Shown here piece after piece: positions 1 through 5,746 of a DNA stretch of 7,699 nt. Source of the DNA: an uncultured Actinomycetes bacterium (lineage in GTDB: Bacteria > Actinomycetota > Actinomycetes > S36-B12); NCBI GenBank assembly GCA_913061025.1, contig CAJXUJ010000057.1:1-7699 (forward strand), written 5' to 3'. The notes below the pieces were generated by a model. The model ran no database searches. It worked only from the letters and a program-made list of their open reading frames with translations, and had not been told where the DNA came from. Made by a program: the position numbers and the translations under genes. How positions within the stretch are numbered: the first letter of the stretch is position 1; each line of letters begins with the position of its first letter.

Positions 1-559
1 CGAAGCCCCAGTTACCGATCTTCTTGCCCTTGAAGTCCGCGGGGGACTCGATGCCCGAATCGGCCCACGCAACCTGCAGCGTGCCCGAACGCTGGAACAC
101 CTGAGCGATGTCCACGATGCCGGCGCCCTGCTCTCGCGAAGCCAGTGCCTTGGGAACCCAAGCGATGGCGAAGTCCGAGCCGCCCTGGGCGAGAACGGTC
201 TGCGGAACGATGTCCACGCCGCCTTCCAGGATGGTCACGTCGATGCAGGCATCCTCGTAGAACCCGAGGTCCTTGGCGGCGTAGTAGCCGGCGAACTGGG
301 CCTGGACGAACCACTGCAACTGCAGGCTGGCCGGAGTCAGCTCCGTGCAGCCCTCGTCGCTGGCAGCCTCTTCGGCCTCGGTCTCCTCAGTAGCGGTGTC
401 CTCTGCCGTCTCCTCTGCAGCGGTCTCCTCAGTAGCGGTGTCCTCCGCCGCGGAGTCCTCCGAGCCCGAGTCCGAGCTGCTGCAGGCCGACAGCGCGAGA
501 ACGCCGACAGCGGCGAGACTCGCGACTCGAGTCCACCGGCTGCGTGCGATGTTGCGCAT
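1..559 (-). CDS. ABC transporter substrate-binding lipoprotein, NMT1/THI5-like (C-terminus cut by window edge)
   Basis: This is the extracytoplasmic solute-binding component of the adjacent ABC importer. Only the first 186 residues are present, against roughly 330-400 for the family. The ATG start follows an AGGAGG site at 564-569. The N-terminus is a lipoprotein signal peptide: basic residues (R2, R6, R8, R11), a hydrophobic stretch, then lipobox L-S-A-C with Cys26 as the lipidation site. Residues 27-70 form a Ser/Asp then Glu/Thr/Ala acidic low-complexity tether with an internal repeat. The folded domain begins near residue 72. It shows the start of the SsuA/THI5 fold: LQLQWFVQAQFAGYYAAK, then GFYEDACIDV, then an SDFAIAW stretch and a PADFKGKKIGNWGF stretch. 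Cys71 and Cys105 are the only other cysteines visible and could form a disulfide (inference). It lies 18 bases after the second permease. The pyrimidine-catabolic operon suggests an N-heterocycle or ureido ligand; sulfonate, taurine or thiamine-precursor ligands are family alternatives. The family call is firm, the ligand is not. Confidence 0.9.
   Translation of the reverse strand, partial: MRNIARSRWTRVASLAAVGVLALSACSSSDSGSEDSAAEDTATEETAAEETAEDTATEETEAEEAASDEGCTELTPASLQLQWFVQAQFAGYYAAKDLGFYEDACIDVTILEGGVDIVPQTVLAQGGSDFAIAWVPKALASREQGAGIVDIAQVFQRSGTLQVAWADSGIESPADFKGKKIGNWGF
379..445 (-). repeat. Short in-frame tandem duplication in the lipoprotein tether
   Basis: The 25 bases at 379-403 and 421-445 are identical and lie 42 bases (14 codons) apart, with a similar but diverged sequence between them. 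They encode two copies of EDTATEET (residues 39-46 and 53-60) in the acidic linker after lipid-anchored Cys26. A period divisible by three keeps the frame, so copy-number change by slippage would only alter tether length. Confidence 0.85.
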
Positions 560-577
560 GCTTCCTCCTATTTAGTG

Positions 578-1360
578 TCAGGCCGAACGGGTTCTGCCTG
601 TCCAGGGTGTTGTCCATCGTTCAACGGCCAGGACGATCAGGTAGAACACCAGGCCGGTGATGATGGCTGCAACTACATATGCCCACGCTCTTCCGTAGGC
701 GGTATTGGCTGCCGAACTTGCGATTCGGGAGCCAAGTCCTTGTTGGGGTCCACCGAAGTATTCGGCGACCAGGGCCGCGATCACCGCCAGCGGTGCCGCG
801 ACCTTCATTCCGGTGAAGAAGAAGGGGATCGCGTTGGGGATACGGAGAACGCGCAGCACGGTCCGCGGCTGGGCGTTCATCGAGCGCATCAACTCCAATT
901 GCACCGGCTGCACCTGAATCAGGCCTCGGGTGACGTTCACAAGCATCGGGAAGAACACGATGATCGCTGTGACGAGCACGCGGGGCGTACGACTCGTGAT
1001 GCTGAACATGTTGTTCAGAATCGGTGTCAGGGCAATGATGGGCACCGCGGCTAGGCCGGCGGCAAGCGGAGTGATCAAATTGTTAACGACGACGAACCGC
1101 TGGGCGAGAAGTGCCATGACGAGTCCGGCAATTGTTCCGAACAAAAGCCCGAGAAAGGCCGTAGTCCCGGTGTAGTACGCCGTCTCCCACATCAGCGCTA
1201 GATCGCCGAAGAAGTTCTCGGCGATGAGGGACGGCGCCGGTAGGAGGAAGGGCTCGATCTCCCGGACGACGACGAGCAGTTGCCATGCCCCCAGGAACAA
1301 CAGGGCGATGAGTACCGGGGGCCAAACGAACTTGAGTCGATCCGCGGTCTGGGAGGACAT
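578..1360 (-). CDS. ABC transporter permease, SsuC/TauC-type (second of two)
   Basis: This 260-residue inner-membrane protein is one half of the channel of the importer. It has the BPD_transp_1 (binding-protein-dependent transport) layout, with about six hydrophobic segments: roughly residues 12-31, 62-86, 94-112, 127-146, 186-202 and 226-247. The cytoplasmic EAA coupling loop lies near residues 156-185, starting ELMRS and continuing to an R-I-P-N-A-I-P segment. This loop docks on the ATPase. The usual glycine seven positions into the EAA motif is Asn162 here. The length is normal for SsuC/TauC/ThiX proteins. Its ATG overlaps the ATPase stop by one base (TGATG), which suggests translational coupling, and the lipoprotein gene follows 18 bases later. 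It differs in sequence from the other permease of the operon, so the transporter probably uses a heterodimer. The substrate is not evident. Confidence 0.92.
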   Translation of the reverse strand: MSSQTADRLKFVWPPVLIALLFLGAWQLLVVVREIEPFLLPAPSLIAENFFGDLALMWETAYYTGTTAFLGLLFGTIAGLVMALLAQRFVVVNNLITPLAAGLAAVPIIALTPILNNMFSITSRTPRVLVTAIIVFFPMLVNVTRGLIQVQPVQLELMRSMNAQPRTVLRVLRIPNAIPFFFTGMKVAAPLAVIAALVAEYFGGPQQGLGSRIASSAANTAYGRAWAYVVAAIITGLVFYLIVLAVERWTTPWTGRTRSA

Positions 1361-2181
1361 CAGACTTCGCCCACCTTGGCGCGAGCTCCCGCACCGCCCA
1401 CATGGCCGCGGAGCGCCTCGCGCACCGCAGTGACGGCGTCGAAGAACTCGTCGGCCTCTCGAGTGTCCTCATCGCGGGCGTCGCCGAGCGGAACCGGGAC
1501 GATGTCCGTGATGCGGCCGGGTCGCGGCGACATGACCACAACGCGGTCAGAAAGGTAGACGGCCTCGGGGATCGAGTGCGTGACGAAGATGATCGATTTG
1601 CCGGTCTCTTTGCGGATGCGCAGGAGTTCGTTCTGCATCCGTTCCCGGGTCATCTCGTCGAGTGCGCCGAAGGGCTCGTCCATGAGAAGGATCGTGGGAT
1701 CCACGGCCAGGGAGCGGGCAATGGCCACGCGCTGCTGCATACCGCCGGAGAGCTCCCAGGGACGGTGCTCGGCGAAGTCGGCGAGTTGCACCATGTCGAG
1801 GAGCTCCATGGCACGGTCCTTGCGCTTGTCCTTGTCCCAGCCCTGGAGTTCGAGGGGTAGCTCGACGTTGCGGCGAACCGTGCGCCACTCGAACAGTGCG
1901 GCCTGCTGGAAAGCCATGCCGTACAGCTGCTGCTCGCGCGCCTCATGTGGGGTGTGTCCAGCAACCTTCATCTCGCCGCGCGTGGCCTCGGTGAGATCGG
2001 CGATGACGCGGAGCAGCGTGGACTTGCCGCAACCGGATGGCCCGATGAGGGAAATGAACTCCCCGGTGTCAACGGACAGGTTGACGTCTTGCAGCGCGGT
2101 GACTTCGTTGGCTTGACCCTCGTTGAAGACCTTCCACACCCCGGTGGCCTCGACCGCGAGATTGCTGGTGGTGATGGTCAT
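1360..2181 (-). CDS. ABC transporter ATP-binding protein, SsuB/TauB-type
   Basis: This 273-residue cytoplasmic ATPase powers the importer. All nucleotide-binding motifs are intact: Walker A GPSGCGKST at 47-55, Q-loop glutamine at 92 in AFQQ, signature LSGGMQQR at 144-151, Walker B ILLMDEP at 164-170 with catalytic Glu169, D-loop GALD at 172-175, and switch His202 in THS. The match is to the nitrate/sulfonate/taurine/thiamine-precursor importer ATPases (SsuB, TauB, ThiZ group), and the length fits. The ATG at 2181-2179 overlaps the upstream permease stop in an ATGA junction. It has an AAGGAG site at 2190-2195 with 8-base spacing. The reading frame stays open upstream to about 3000, but that part overlaps the real permease gene out of frame and the ATPase domain begins right after this ATG. 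It lies between two permease genes, so one ATPase probably serves both as a homodimer. Confidence 0.95.
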   Translation of the reverse strand: MTITTSNLAVEATGVWKVFNEGQANEVTALQDVNLSVDTGEFISLIGPSGCGKSTLLRVIADLTEATRGEMKVAGHTPHEAREQQLYGMAFQQAALFEWRTVRRNVELPLELQGWDKDKRKDRAMELLDMVQLADFAEHRPWELSGGMQQRVAIARSLAVDPTILLMDEPFGALDEMTRERMQNELLRIRKETGKSIIFVTHSIPEAVYLSDRVVVMSPRPGRITDIVPVPLGDARDEDTREADEFFDAVTAVREALRGHVGGAGARAKVGEV

Positions 2182-3098
2182 GCGTTCTTCTCCTTGGGCA
2201 GATTGCGCGTCAAATAGACGTCGAGGGCGGTGACTAGGGCAGCCACCAAAAGGCCGAGGGCGATGGCACCGAACACCGCGACGTAGACCTTGGCCGGTTG
2301 CGAGGTGATCTGCCGTGCGTACTCGATCAAGAGGCGACCGATGCCGCCGCGCACCCCCGTGGAGATCTCTGCAACCACGGTGCCGACGACGGCGGCGGCT
2401 GCAGAAACCTTGAGCGCGGGGACCAAGTAGGGAATCGAGGAGGGAAACCGCAACTTCCGCGTGGTCTGTCCCGGGCTCGCTGCGTACGAACGCATCAATT
2501 CCAGTGACGTCGGACTTGGCGCCTGGAGTCCGCGAAGAGCCCCGACGGACAAAGGGAAGAAGGCCAGATACGCCGCAATGAACATCACCGAGTACGTGGT
2601 GGTCCATTTGACCGGACCGATCTCGATTCGATTGCCAATGCCGACGATCAATGGAGCCAGCGCGATCAGCGGCACCGTCTGCGAAGCGATCACGAACGGA
2701 AGAAGTCCACGCTCGGCGAACAGGAAGCGCTGCATGATGACTGCGAGGAGCAGACCCACGGCAACACCGATGATGAAACCTCCGACGGCCAGCATGAGAG
2801 ATCGCAGTGCTGCAGAAATCACCGCATCGAGCACCGTGTTCTCCGAGCCGCGAACCTCCGGCTCTCCCATGGCGGCCACCATGGTCCAGACATGCGGCAT
2901 GGTCATATCGGACGTGTTGAAGGGCATCGGAATGTAATTCCCTAGCCACTTGACCAACTCCCACATGATGACGACGAGGCCCACCCCGGCAAGGGCCCAT
3001 AGCAATGAGATGCCGCCGTTCTTCATGCGACGAGCCATGCCGCTCGAACGAGACGCGCCCGAGGGCGCTGGTCGCTCGATGGTTGCAGCGTTGCTCAC
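2178..3098 (-). CDS. ABC transporter permease, SsuC/TauC-type (first of two)
   Basis: This 306-residue inner-membrane permease is the other half of the importer channel. A polar, basic N-terminal extension of about 30 residues (R18, R23, R24, K26) precedes the first membrane segment at about 31-48. Further segments lie near 92-122, 132-152, 167-190, 228-245 and 272-294. The EAA coupling loop is near residues 200-230, starting ELMRS and continuing to R-F-P-S-S-I-P. The usual EAA glycine is Ala206. The region between the first two segments, about 50-90, is longer than in the partner permease and should face outward, a possible contact surface for the binding protein (inference). The start is GTG, supported by GGAGGG at 3107-3112, 8 bases upstream; no ATG lies in a better place. 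The gene follows the LLM enzyme gene by 57 bases and overlaps the ATPase gene by 4 bases. The family is clear; the substrate is unknown. Confidence 0.92.
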   Translation of the reverse strand: MSNAATIERPAPSGASRSSGMARRMKNGGISLLWALAGVGLVVIMWELVKWLGNYIPMPFNTSDMTMPHVWTMVAAMGEPEVRGSENTVLDAVISAALRSLMLAVGGFIIGVAVGLLLAVIMQRFLFAERGLLPFVIASQTVPLIALAPLIVGIGNRIEIGPVKWTTTYSVMFIAAYLAFFPLSVGALRGLQAPSPTSLELMRSYAASPGQTTRKLRFPSSIPYLVPALKVSAAAAVVGTVVAEISTGVRGGIGRLLIEYARQITSQPAKVYVAVFGAIALGLLVAALVTALDVYLTRNLPKEKNA

Positions 3099-3106
3099 CT
3101 GTGTTT

Positions 3107-3112
3107 CCCTCC
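3107..3112 (-). promoter_or_regulatory. Ribosome binding site fixing the GTG start of the first permease
   Basis: The transcript reads GGAGGG here, 8 bases before GTG at 3098-3096. This spacing supports the GTG start. The next in-frame ATG is codon 21, just before the first membrane segment, and would drop the basic N-terminal tail. Confidence 0.75.
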
Positions 3113-3139
3113 GGTGTCGTCGCGGTTTCGGTTCGTGGA

Positions 3140-3166
3140 CGAAGTCTCGACTACGTCAGGACTTCG
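3140..3166 (-). promoter_or_regulatory. Intercistronic RNA hairpin overlapping the LLM stop codon
   Basis: A 7-base inverted repeat (3140-3146 and 3160-3166, transcript CGAAGTC and GACTTCG) closes a 13-base interior. In RNA the interior pairs further: one C-A mismatch, one U-G wobble, then GAC/GUC around a GUA triloop. The structure contains the LLM stop codon at 3156-3158 and ends 41 bases before the permease start codon. No U-tract follows, so it does not look like an ordinary intrinsic terminator. It could stabilise the upstream enzyme mRNA or lower expression of the downstream transporter. The function is inference. Confidence 0.5.
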
Positions 3167-4184
3167 CGAGGACCGTTTCCTGAATCGCCGGGATGACCTT
3201 CTCGCCGTACTGGGCGAGGGTGTGGTCCTTGTTGTCGTGCTGCAGGTAGACCGCGAACTGATCCACGCCGAGAGCCTTGAGTTCCTCGAGCCGCCGCACG
3301 TGATCCTCGGGAGTACCGATGATGCAGAAGCGATCGACGATCTCATCCGGCACGAAATCGGCGTGGGTGTTGCCGGCCTGTCCGTGCTGGTTGTAGTCGT
3401 AGCCCTTGCGGTTCTTGATGTAGTCCGTCAAGGCCTGGGGGACAGCGCCGGAATCGCCGTACCGTTCGACGATGTCCGCCACGTGGTTGCCGACCATGCC
3501 GCCGAACCAACGAAGCTGATCGCGCGCGTGCGCGTTCTGCTCCTCGGAGCCGTCGGTGATGTACGCCGGAGCTGCGACGCAGTTGTAGACCGAGTCGGCC
3601 TCGCGGCCAGCGGCAACCGCGGCCTCACGGACCGAGCCGATCGTCCACTCGGCGATCGACGGATCCGCGAGCTGCAGGATGAAGCCGTCGCCCACCTCAC
3701 CGGTGAGAGCGAGCACCTTCGGTCCGTAGGCGGCGACCCAGACCTCACAACGCGAGTCCCCGGCCCACGGCAGCCGCAGCGTCGAGTCCTTGTAGTCGAT
3801 TGCCTCGCCGTTGACCAGGCCCTTGATGTCGACAACAGCCTGACGCAACTCCGCGACGGTGACCGGCTTGCCGTTGGTCACCCGGACGGCGGAGTCGCCG
3901 CGACCGATGCCGATAACCGTGCGGTTTCCGTACATCTCGTTCAGGGTGGCGAATACCGACGCGGTGACCGTGATGTCGCGGGTGGCGGGGTTGGTCACCA
4001 TCGGACCGATCTTGATCTTGCGCGTCTCGTCCAAGATCTTGCTGTAGAGCACATACGGCTCCTCCCACAGGATGTGGGAGTCAAAGGTCCAGACGTAGTC
4101 GAATCCGTAGGTCTCAGCACGACGGGCGAGGTCGATGACGCGGGCCGCCGGGGGAGTGCACTGAAGAACAACGCCGATATCCAT
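3156..4184 (-). CDS. LLM-class (luciferase-like) oxidoreductase, TIGR03842/Mer-like, probably F420- or flavin-dependent
   Basis: This 342-residue protein is a complete TIM-barrel luciferase-like oxidoreductase. It begins MDIGVVLQCTPPAARV and has Y-V-W-T-F-D-S-H at 30-37. The cofactor-region motif GPMVTNPATRD is at 60-70, GIGRGDSAVR at 92-101, GPKVLALTGEVGDGFILQ at 154-171, and the C-terminal IIGTPEDHVRRLEELKALGVDQF at 298-320. This pattern resembles methylenetetrahydromethanopterin reductase (Mer) and the putative F420-dependent family named TIGR03842 (family call from memory). Many LLM relatives use FMN instead, and cofactor choice cannot be settled by eye. The ATG at 4184 has AGGAG at 4190-4194. 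It sits 36 bases after mmsA, between the catabolic enzymes and the transporter. Its reaction is unknown. RutA, the uracil-ring-opening monooxygenase of the Rut pathway, is a distant LLM relative, so a redox step on a pyrimidine or ring analogue is plausible but unproven. Confidence 0.9.
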   Translation of the reverse strand: MDIGVVLQCTPPAARVIDLARRAETYGFDYVWTFDSHILWEEPYVLYSKILDETRKIKIGPMVTNPATRDITVTASVFATLNEMYGNRTVIGIGRGDSAVRVTNGKPVTVAELRQAVVDIKGLVNGEAIDYKDSTLRLPWAGDSRCEVWVAAYGPKVLALTGEVGDGFILQLADPSIAEWTIGSVREAAVAAGREADSVYNCVAAPAYITDGSEEQNAHARDQLRWFGGMVGNHVADIVERYGDSGAVPQALTDYIKNRKGYDYNQHGQAGNTHADFVPDEIVDRFCIIGTPEDHVRRLEELKALGVDQFAVYLQHDNKDHTLAQYGEKVIPAIQETVLAKS

Positions 4185-4220
4185 ATTTGCTCCTACTCTC
4201 GGGGTGAAGGTATGTGTCGT

Positions 4221-5708
4221 TTAGCGGGTTTGCGGGAAACCGAGGTCCACCGACGACGTAGCCGGATCCGGCCACCGTGAGGTGACGGTCTTGGTCCGGG
4301 TGTAGAAGTCGATGCCCGCTGGGCCGTACATGTTGGCGTCGCCGAACAGCGATGCCTTCCATCCCCCGAAGCTGTAGTAGGCAACCGGAACCGGGATCGG
4401 CACGTTGATGCCGACCATGCCTACCTGGATGTCGAACTGGAACTGGCGTGCCGCGCCGCCATCTCGGGTGAAAATGGCAGTGCCGTTGCCGTACTGGTGA
4501 TCGTTGATCAACTTCACGGCTTCCTCGTAGGTGTCCACTCGGGTTACCGAGAGCACCGGTCCGAAGATTTCGTCGTCGTAGGCCTTCATGCCCGGCTTGA
4601 CGTTGTCGATCAAGGACGGTGCGAGGAAGAAGCCGTCCTTGGGTAGATCGTTCTCGCGCCCGTCGACCACAACGGTGGCACCCTCGCCAGGCGCCCCCTC
4701 GATGTAGGAAGCGACCTTGTCGCGGTGCTCGCGGGTGATCAGCGGACCCATCTCGGCATCGGGATCGGTACCGGGACCGACCTTCAACTTCGGCAGTCGT
4801 GCGGAGATGGCATCGACCAGCTTGTCGCCAGCGTCGCCGACGGCAACGACGACGGAGATCGCCATGCAGCGCTCGCCGGCCGAGCCGTACCCGGCGCTCA
4901 CGGCAGCGTCGGCAGCCATGTCGATATCGGCATCGGGCAGCACGATCATGTGGTTCTTCGCACCGCCGAGGGCCTGAACCCGCTTTCCGTTGGCCGTTCC
5001 GGTCGAGTAGATGTACTTCGCGATGGGGGTGGATCCGACGAAAGACACAGCCGAGATATCCGGGTGCTCAAGAATCCGGTCCACGGCCACCTTGTCGCCC
5101 TGGACGATGTTGAAAACGCCGTCGGGAAGTCCGGCCTGCTTCAGCAAATCCGCGACGAACAGCGAGACTGACGGGTCCTTCTCGCTCGGCTTGAGGATGA
5201 AGGTGTTGCCCGTGGCGATGGCGTTGGCGAACATCCACATCGGCACCATTGCCGGGAAGTTGAACGGCGTGATGCCGGCCACCACTCCCAGTGGCTGCCG
5301 GATCGAGTACACGTCGATACCGGTCGAGGCCTGCTCGGAGAAGCTGCCCTTCATCAACTGCGGAATGCCGCACGCGAACTCGATGTTCTCGATGCCGCGC
5401 GCGAGCTCACCTGCCGCATCGCTGGGGACCTTGCCGTGCTCGATGGATACGAGCTCGGCGATTTTGTCGCGGTTCTGCACCACGAGCTCGTGGAAACGGA
5501 ACATCACCTCGGCGCGCTTGGACAGCGATGCCGAACGCCATGTGGTGAAGGCTTCCTTGGCAGCGGCAACGGCCGCATCCACCTCGGAAACACTGGCCAG
5601 GCCGACCTGCGCCTGCTGTTCGCCGGTCGCGGGGTTATAGACCGGGCCGAAATTGCCGGAGGTGGATGACACCTCGGCGTTATTGATCCAGTGATTGATG
5701 GTGCGCAA
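4221..5708 (-). CDS. mmsA: CoA-acylating methylmalonate/malonate-semialdehyde dehydrogenase
   Basis: This 495-residue cytoplasmic aldehyde-dehydrogenase-superfamily enzyme converts malonate semialdehyde to acetyl-CoA and methylmalonate semialdehyde to propionyl-CoA, using NAD+ and CoA with loss of CO2. These are the end steps for uracil- and thymine-derived beta-amino acids, and the enzyme also serves valine and inositol breakdown. Visible features are ITPFNFP with Asn150, the ILKPSEKDP cofactor region at 171-179, SFVGSTPIAKYIY at 222-234, and AGERCM with catalytic Cys291 preceded by Arg290, the family's substrate-carboxylate residue. ALGGAKNH at 256-263 has Asn where hydrolytic aldehyde dehydrogenases carry the general-base Glu, as expected for CoA-acylating members. 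The length is typical. The start is TTG at 5708-5706 with GGGAG 7 bases upstream; the protein then begins RTINHWINN, matching the usual family N-terminus. It lies 38 bases after hydA. An aminotransferase making its substrate is not in the window. Confidence 0.95.
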   Translation of the reverse strand: MRTINHWINNAEVSSTSGNFGPVYNPATGEQQAQVGLASVSEVDAAVAAAKEAFTTWRSASLSKRAEVMFRFHELVVQNRDKIAELVSIEHGKVPSDAAGELARGIENIEFACGIPQLMKGSFSEQASTGIDVYSIRQPLGVVAGITPFNFPAMVPMWMFANAIATGNTFILKPSEKDPSVSLFVADLLKQAGLPDGVFNIVQGDKVAVDRILEHPDISAVSFVGSTPIAKYIYSTGTANGKRVQALGGAKNHMIVLPDADIDMAADAAVSAGYGSAGERCMAISVVVAVGDAGDKLVDAISARLPKLKVGPGTDPDAEMGPLITREHRDKVASYIEGAPGEGATVVVDGRENDLPKDGFFLAPSLIDNVKPGMKAYDDEIFGPVLSVTRVDTYEEAVKLINDHQYGNGTAIFTRDGGAARQFQFDIQVGMVGINVPIPVPVAYYSFGGWKASLFGDANMYGPAGIDFYTRTKTVTSRWPDPATSSVDLGFPQTR

Positions 5709-5715
5709 CGTATTT

Positions 5716-5720
5716 CTCCC
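5716..5720 (-). promoter_or_regulatory. Ribosome binding site supporting the TTG start of mmsA
   Basis: The transcript reads GGGAG here, 7 bases before TTG at 5708-5706. No in-frame ATG or GTG lies nearby upstream, and the next in-frame ATG is codon 69, which would delete a conserved N-terminal part. TTG is therefore the best start. Confidence 0.75.
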
Positions 5721-5746
5721 GTTTCTTGAGGGTGGTGGGGGTGTGC

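Noticed and set aside
12..314. A minus-strand open frame of 100 codons near the left edge.
   Set aside because: It is out of frame with the substrate-binding lipoprotein, which has a lipobox, a ribosome binding site and a family match. The translation is Arg/Gly-rich noise.
575..1054. A plus-strand open frame of 159 codons containing many Cys and His, at first sight a metal-binding protein.
   Set aside because: It is antisense to the second permease. The Cys/His content comes from complementing hydrophobic codons and the residues have no regular spacing.
2182..3000. An open frame extending the ATPase gene upstream to about 3000, giving a 546-residue protein.
   Set aside because: This stretch overlaps the well-supported permease gene in another frame, its translation is Arg/His/Ser-rich and resembles no domain, and the ATPase starts cleanly at 2181 with its own ribosome binding site.
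3099..3155. A possible internal promoter for the transporter genes.
   Set aside because: I could not find a convincing -35/-10 pair on the minus strand. Only the hairpin and a ribosome binding site are evident.
3114..4280. A plus-strand open frame of 388 codons opposite the LLM gene, longer than the LLM gene itself.
   Set aside because: It is the antisense shadow of a GC-rich gene. Its translation has no recognisable motif, while the minus strand carries all LLM motifs.
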